Shown here: positions 61,318-64,000 of the stretch, piece by piece
Layout of the letters: each line of letters begins with the position of its first letter
Position numbering within the stretch: the first letter of the stretch is position 1
DNA from: Clostridia bacterium
GTDB lineage: Bacteria > Bacillota > Clostridia > Oscillospirales > Acutalibacteraceae
Direction: 5' to 3'
Length of the DNA: 64,000 bases
NCBI GenBank assembly: GCA_017513245.1
Contig: JAFXGK010000007.1
Coordinates: 62,001 to 126,000 of the forward strand
The notes under the pieces: generated by a model
What the model saw: only the letters and a program-made list of their open reading frames with translations
What the model was told of the DNA's origin: nothing
Database searches by the model: none
Position numbers and translations under genes: made by a program

Positions 61318-61818
61318 GTGTTTGATATAGGTGATACTGTTTTATACGGCGCTACCGGTGTTTGCAAGATTGACGGCACGGTTGAGCGCGAGATATTCGG
61401 CGAAAAGAAGGAATACTTTGTGCTGAAGCCCGTCTCGCAGGACAAGTCCACCGTCTTCGTTCCGACCGATAACGAGGCTCTTCGCGCCAAAATGCGAAAA
61501 ATCCTCTCGGCCGACGAAATTGACGCTATAATAAAAGAGGTAAAAACCCTGCCCGACATCTGGGAAGAAAACGACGCTCTTCGCCGCGAAATGTACAGCG
61601 AAATTATCCACAGCGGTGACCGTAAAAAGGTTATGTTGCTCATACGCACTCTCTATACGGTTCAGCAGCAACGCTACAAGGAGGGCAAGCGTCTTCATCT
61701 TTCGGATGACCGCTTTTTATCCGAGGCCGAACGCCTGCTTTACGACGAGTTTTCTATCGTTTTGGGCATTGAAAATTCCGACGTAGTGCCCTATATAATT
61801 GCAAAAACGGAAAAATAA
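61318..61818 (+). CDS. CarD/CdnL-family transcriptional regulator
   Basis: A 166-residue protein with an N-terminal RNA-polymerase-interaction domain (FDIGDTVLYGATGVCKIDGT) and a helical C-terminal DNA-binding domain (RRKILSADEIDAII-like, LPDIWEENDALRREMYSEII). CarD proteins bind the polymerase beta subunit and stabilise open promoter complexes. The start is GTG after GAGGAGATGAGG. It is monocistronic with its own terminator. Confidence 0.92.
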   Translation: MFDIGDTVLYGATGVCKIDGTVEREIFGEKKEYFVLKPVSQDKSTVFVPTDNEALRAKMRKILSADEIDAIIKEVKTLPDIWEENDALRREMYSEIIHSGDRKKVMLLIRTLYTVQQQRYKEGKRLHLSDDRFLSEAERLLYDEFSIVLGIENSDVVPYIIAKTEK

Positions 61819-61845
61819 AAAGAGCCCAAAAGGGCTCTTTTTTAT
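61815..61845. terminator. Bidirectional terminator
   Basis: AAAAGAGCCC pairs with GGGCTCTTTT around AAAA, between the convergent CarD-like and membrane-protein genes. Confidence 0.88.
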
Positions 61846-62345
61846 TTGCCTGTAAGAGAGGCGATTTCTTTTTTCCTTTTGCGAAGGCCTATAAAAGACC
61901 CGAACAAAAGCGACGGAATATAAAGCAAAAGCTCTTCCCCTAAAAGGCACAAGTGCGACACCCATTTCGGGGCGAATTCATAAGCGTCCTGCACGCCGAA
62001 ATATAAAACGCGCGCCAGTTGTTCGGCTCCGCTTGCGGTATAAACCGCAAAACCGAAAAGATTTGCCACAAGGTGCTGCACGGCAAAGGTAATAAGCAGC
62101 GCCAAAAGGAAATTTACCTTTTTAATCGACCGTTCTTCATAGGCGAATCGGCGCATGCCGAAAAACAGTCCCATACAGGAACCGAAAGCAAGAAAAGCAA
62201 AGGAAAACAACTCTTCCTCGTAAGGGGAGGGAGCGACCGCTCCGCGAGTGGGGGTAGTGGCAATCGCCAAAATCAAAACACCCAGCCAAAGAGACGCGGC
62301 CGTTATTATTAAAAAATTCGGCAGATAGGAAAGTTTTTGTTTCAT
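61842..62345 (-). CDS. Unknown small membrane protein, 167 residues
   Basis: Four hydrophobic segments (about 10-32, 45-65, 75-100 and 130-155) and a basic C-terminal tail GLRKRKKEIASLTGK. I recognise no family. It starts 12 bases after the hydroxyacid dehydrogenase stop and so is probably its operon partner. Confidence 0.7.
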   Translation of the reverse strand: MKQKLSYLPNFLIITAASLWLGVLILAIATTPTRGAVAPSPYEEELFSFAFLAFGSCMGLFFGMRRFAYEERSIKKVNFLLALLITFAVQHLVANLFGFAVYTASGAEQLARVLYFGVQDAYEFAPKWVSHLCLLGEELLLYIPSLLFGSFIGLRKRKKEIASLTGK

Positions 62346-62357
62346 AACGGGACTCCC

Positions 62358-63305
62358 TTATTTCACAACGTTTTGGGGTTCGCCGCGAAGAAAGGCTTTT
62401 ATGTTTTCCTCAACGATATCCATAAGTCGGCGGCGGGTTTCAACACCGGCCCAGGCGATATGCGGTGTAATGAGGCAGTTGTCAACGCCGTAAAGAGGAC
62501 AATCCTCCTCCATCGGCTCTTTACGCAAAACGTCGAGTCCCGCACCGCTCAAATGGCCGCATTCGAGTGCGGTGCGCAGAGCGAACTCATCTACAAGCGG
62601 ACCTCTTGCCGTATTGATAAAATACGCGCCCTGTTTCATTTTTCTAAAGGCGGCGCCATCCATCATATCGGCCGAATCGGCGTTTAAGGGGCAGTGAAGG
62701 GTTACGATATCGCTTTCGCGAAGCAGGGTATCAAAATCAACCTGACGAACGCTTTCGTCCTCGATTTTGCTGCGGTTAAGGGCGAGTATATTCATACCGA
62801 AGGCGCGGGCGATAGCGGCAACCTTTTTGCCTATGCTTCCGTAGCCCACAATGCCTATGGTCTTGCCCGATAATTCGAGCAGCGGCAGAGGAAAATACGA
62901 AAAGGTCCTGCTTTTTATCCAGTCGCCCTCGAGCACGGTTTTGTTGTATTCGCCAACGCGGTTAAGAAGCGCCAAAATGAGCGCAAAGGTATGTTGTGCA
63001 ACGGCGTCGGTCGAATAGCCGGGCACGTTGCAAACAGTGATACCGTGGGCGTTTGTATATTCAAGGTCAACGTTATTAAATCCGGTCGCAAACAGCCCGA
63101 TATATTTAACCTTCGGGGCGTTTTTGAGAACGTCCCCCGACATATTGCTTTTGTTGCAAATTATAATATCGGCGTCACGAATACGCTCTATAAGTTCTTC
63201 GGGAGAAGAAAGCGAATAAACCTCGGTTTCGCCCAGCGCTTTTATGCCGTCGAGCGATATGTTTTCGTCGCACACCGTTTGCGCGTCGGTTATAACGATT
63301 TTCAT
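62358..63305 (-). CDS. D-isomer-specific 2-hydroxyacid dehydrogenase (HprA-like)
   Basis: A 315-residue NAD-dependent dehydrogenase. The Rossmann motif GIVGYGSIGKKVAAIARAFG lies near residue 150. The catalytic Arg is in NTARGPLVDE, the Glu in DVLRKEPMEE and the His in ITPHIAW. Sequence style fits glycerate or hydroxypyruvate reductase-like members; substrate not determined. A strong promoter (63329-63357) drives it, back to back with the metY-like promoter. Confidence 0.92.
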   Translation of the reverse strand: MKIVITDAQTVCDENISLDGIKALGETEVYSLSSPEELIERIRDADIIICNKSNMSGDVLKNAPKVKYIGLFATGFNNVDLEYTNAHGITVCNVPGYSTDAVAQHTFALILALLNRVGEYNKTVLEGDWIKSRTFSYFPLPLLELSGKTIGIVGYGSIGKKVAAIARAFGMNILALNRSKIEDESVRQVDFDTLLRESDIVTLHCPLNADSADMMDGAAFRKMKQGAYFINTARGPLVDEFALRTALECGHLSGAGLDVLRKEPMEEDCPLYGVDNCLITPHIAWAGVETRRRLMDIVEENIKAFLRGEPQNVVK

Positions 63306-63328
63306 TTAAAGTCACCTCGCATAATATA

Positions 63329-63357
63329 ATAATATTTACTAATATCACTTTTGTCAA
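63329..63357 (-). promoter_or_regulatory. Promoter of the 2-hydroxyacid dehydrogenase gene
   Basis: Minus-strand TTGACA (63357-63352), 17-base spacer, TATTAT (63334-63329). Confidence 0.85.
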
Positions 63358-63362
63358 TTGCA

Positions 63363-63391
63363 TTGACAAAGAAAATGCGCGTTGCTATAAT
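63363..63391 (+). promoter_or_regulatory. Promoter of the metY-like gene
   Basis: TTGACA (63363-63368), 17-base spacer, TATAAT (63386-63391): perfect sigma-A boxes. Its -35 lies 5 bases from the divergent -35, forming the palindrome TTGTCAA-ttgca-TTGACAA (63351-63369). Confidence 0.9.
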
Positions 63392-63418
63392 AGAGAGAGT
63401 TAAAAAGGAGGGTTTGTT

Positions 63419-64000
63419 ATGAACCGTAAAATAGAAACAACCTGCGTACAGGGCGGTTACACCCCCGGAAACGGTGAGCCCCGTCAGATTCCGATTATAC
63501 AGAGCACAACCTTTAAATACGGCAGCAGTGCCGATATGGGTAAGCTTTTCGATTTAGAGGCAAGCGGATATTTCTATTCCCGCCTGCAAAACCCGACCTG
63601 CGATACAGTCGCAGCCAAGATTTGCGAGATGGAGGGCGGCACCGCCGCAATGCTGACCTCTTCGGGTCAGGCTGCAAGCTTCTTCGCAATTTTCAACATC
63701 GCTAACGTTGGCGACCATATCGTTTGCAGCTCCGCTATCTACGGCGGAACCTTTAACCTCTTCTCGGTTACCATGAAGAAGATGGGTATTGATTTTACCT
63801 TTATTTCTCCCGACTGCTCGGATGAGGAGTTAGAGGCCGCATTCCGACCCAACACCAAGGCGGTTTTCGGTGAGACCATAGCAAACCCCGCATTAACCGT
63901 TCTTGATATTGAGCGCTTTGCAAACGCCGCACACGTACACGGCGTTCCGCTTATCATTGACAACACCTTTGCAACCCCCATTAACTGCCGTCCCTTCGAG
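63419..64000 (+). CDS. metY: O-acetylhomoserine sulfhydrylase-like PLP enzyme, C-terminus beyond window
   Basis: The first 194 codons of a Cys/Met-metabolism PLP enzyme. It shows ETTCVQGGYTPGNGEPRQIP, the substrate-phosphate region YFYSRLQNPTCDTVAAK, TSSGQAASFFAIFNI and VPLIIDNTFATPINCRPFE just before the expected cofactor lysine, which lies beyond base 64000. The opening and VQGGYTPG style fit O-acetylhomoserine sulfhydrylase, which makes homocysteine with sulfide; cystathionine gamma-synthase or lyase cannot be fully excluded. AAGGAGGG is 6 bases before the ATG. No S-box leader is present. Confidence 0.88.
   Translation, partial: MNRKIETTCVQGGYTPGNGEPRQIPIIQSTTFKYGSSADMGKLFDLEASGYFYSRLQNPTCDTVAAKICEMEGGTAAMLTSSGQAASFFAIFNIANVGDHIVCSSAIYGGTFNLFSVTMKKMGIDFTFISPDCSDEELEAAFRPNTKAVFGETIANPALTVLDIERFANAAHVHGVPLIIDNTFATPINCRPFE

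Noticed and set aside
63306-63418. SAM riboswitch or T-box before the metY-like gene
   Set aside because: Only about 20 bases separate the expected transcription start from the start codon, too little for either.

Overview
The window looks like the chromosomal replication-origin region of a Gram-positive, spore-forming member of the Clostridia, probably an Oscillospirales/Ruminococcaceae-type bacterium. This rests on the dnaA-dnaN-yaaA-recF-remB-gyrB-gyrA block, Gram-positive ribosome binding sites, T-box and THF riboswitch control, sporulation proteins (SpoVB-, SpoVAE- and SpoIID-like), hexameric glutamate dehydrogenase and many small tight operons. Base composition is near balanced, with very AT-rich control regions. 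Species cannot be named from the sequence alone.

Layout. 1-5110 (minus): a lipoprotein, response regulator, histidine kinase, DUF1385 protein and the start of prmC form one tight operon. 5241-5550 holds a partial copy of a structured repeat, followed by a DUF3048 lipoprotein. 6846-7467 holds a tRNA-Arg(ACG) with its terminator, four regularly spaced truncated tRNA-Arg copies (78-bp period) and a decayed tRNA 3' end. 7692-16380 (plus) is the replication block; a DnaA-box and DnaA-trio origin lies between dnaA and dnaN. 16405-25381 carries a CPBP protease, tadA, a short queG, spoVB, rarA, two PH-domain membrane proteins, a lone spoVAE and parA-parB, with parS sites at 17845 and 23694. 25712-34081 holds rsmA, degV, hemolysin III, mgtC, a sugar-isomerase family gene divergent from an AraC regulator, and a DUF1846 protein.

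34085-36010 is the most unusual part. Two near-identical ~510-bp hairpin-rich repeats, each bracketed by terminators, flank a divergent SLOG-domain gene / XRE regulator pair with an inverted-repeat operator between them. The partial copy at 5241-5550 belongs to the same repeat family.

36013-48690 (minus) is a complete branched-chain amino-acid operon (ilvA-ridA-leuA-leuC-leuD-leuB-ilvB-ilvN-ilvC-ilvD, then a DUF815 ATPase) read from one strong promoter through a T-box leader with a probable leucine (CUC) specifier. 48714-53461 holds a PHP phosphoesterase, a small ferredoxin-thioredoxin-reductase-like protein, a DUF308 membrane protein, an acetyltransferase, a folate-type ECF S component under a THF riboswitch, and gdhA. 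53613-58472 is mnmE-mnmG-rsmG followed by a Noc-like ParB paralogue. This cluster normally lies close to dnaA, but here it is about 46 kb away. The end holds two unknown membrane proteins, a SpoIID-like protein, ung, a CarD-family regulator, a D-2-hydroxyacid dehydrogenase and the start of an O-acetylhomoserine sulfhydrylase-like gene.

Functional links: TadA would make inosine at position 34 of the tRNA-Arg(ACG) encoded here. ParA, ParB and two parS sites form a segregation system next to the origin. RidA would remove the reactive enamine made by IlvA. Start codons were chosen from Shine-Dalgarno spacing, and several differ from the longest open frame.
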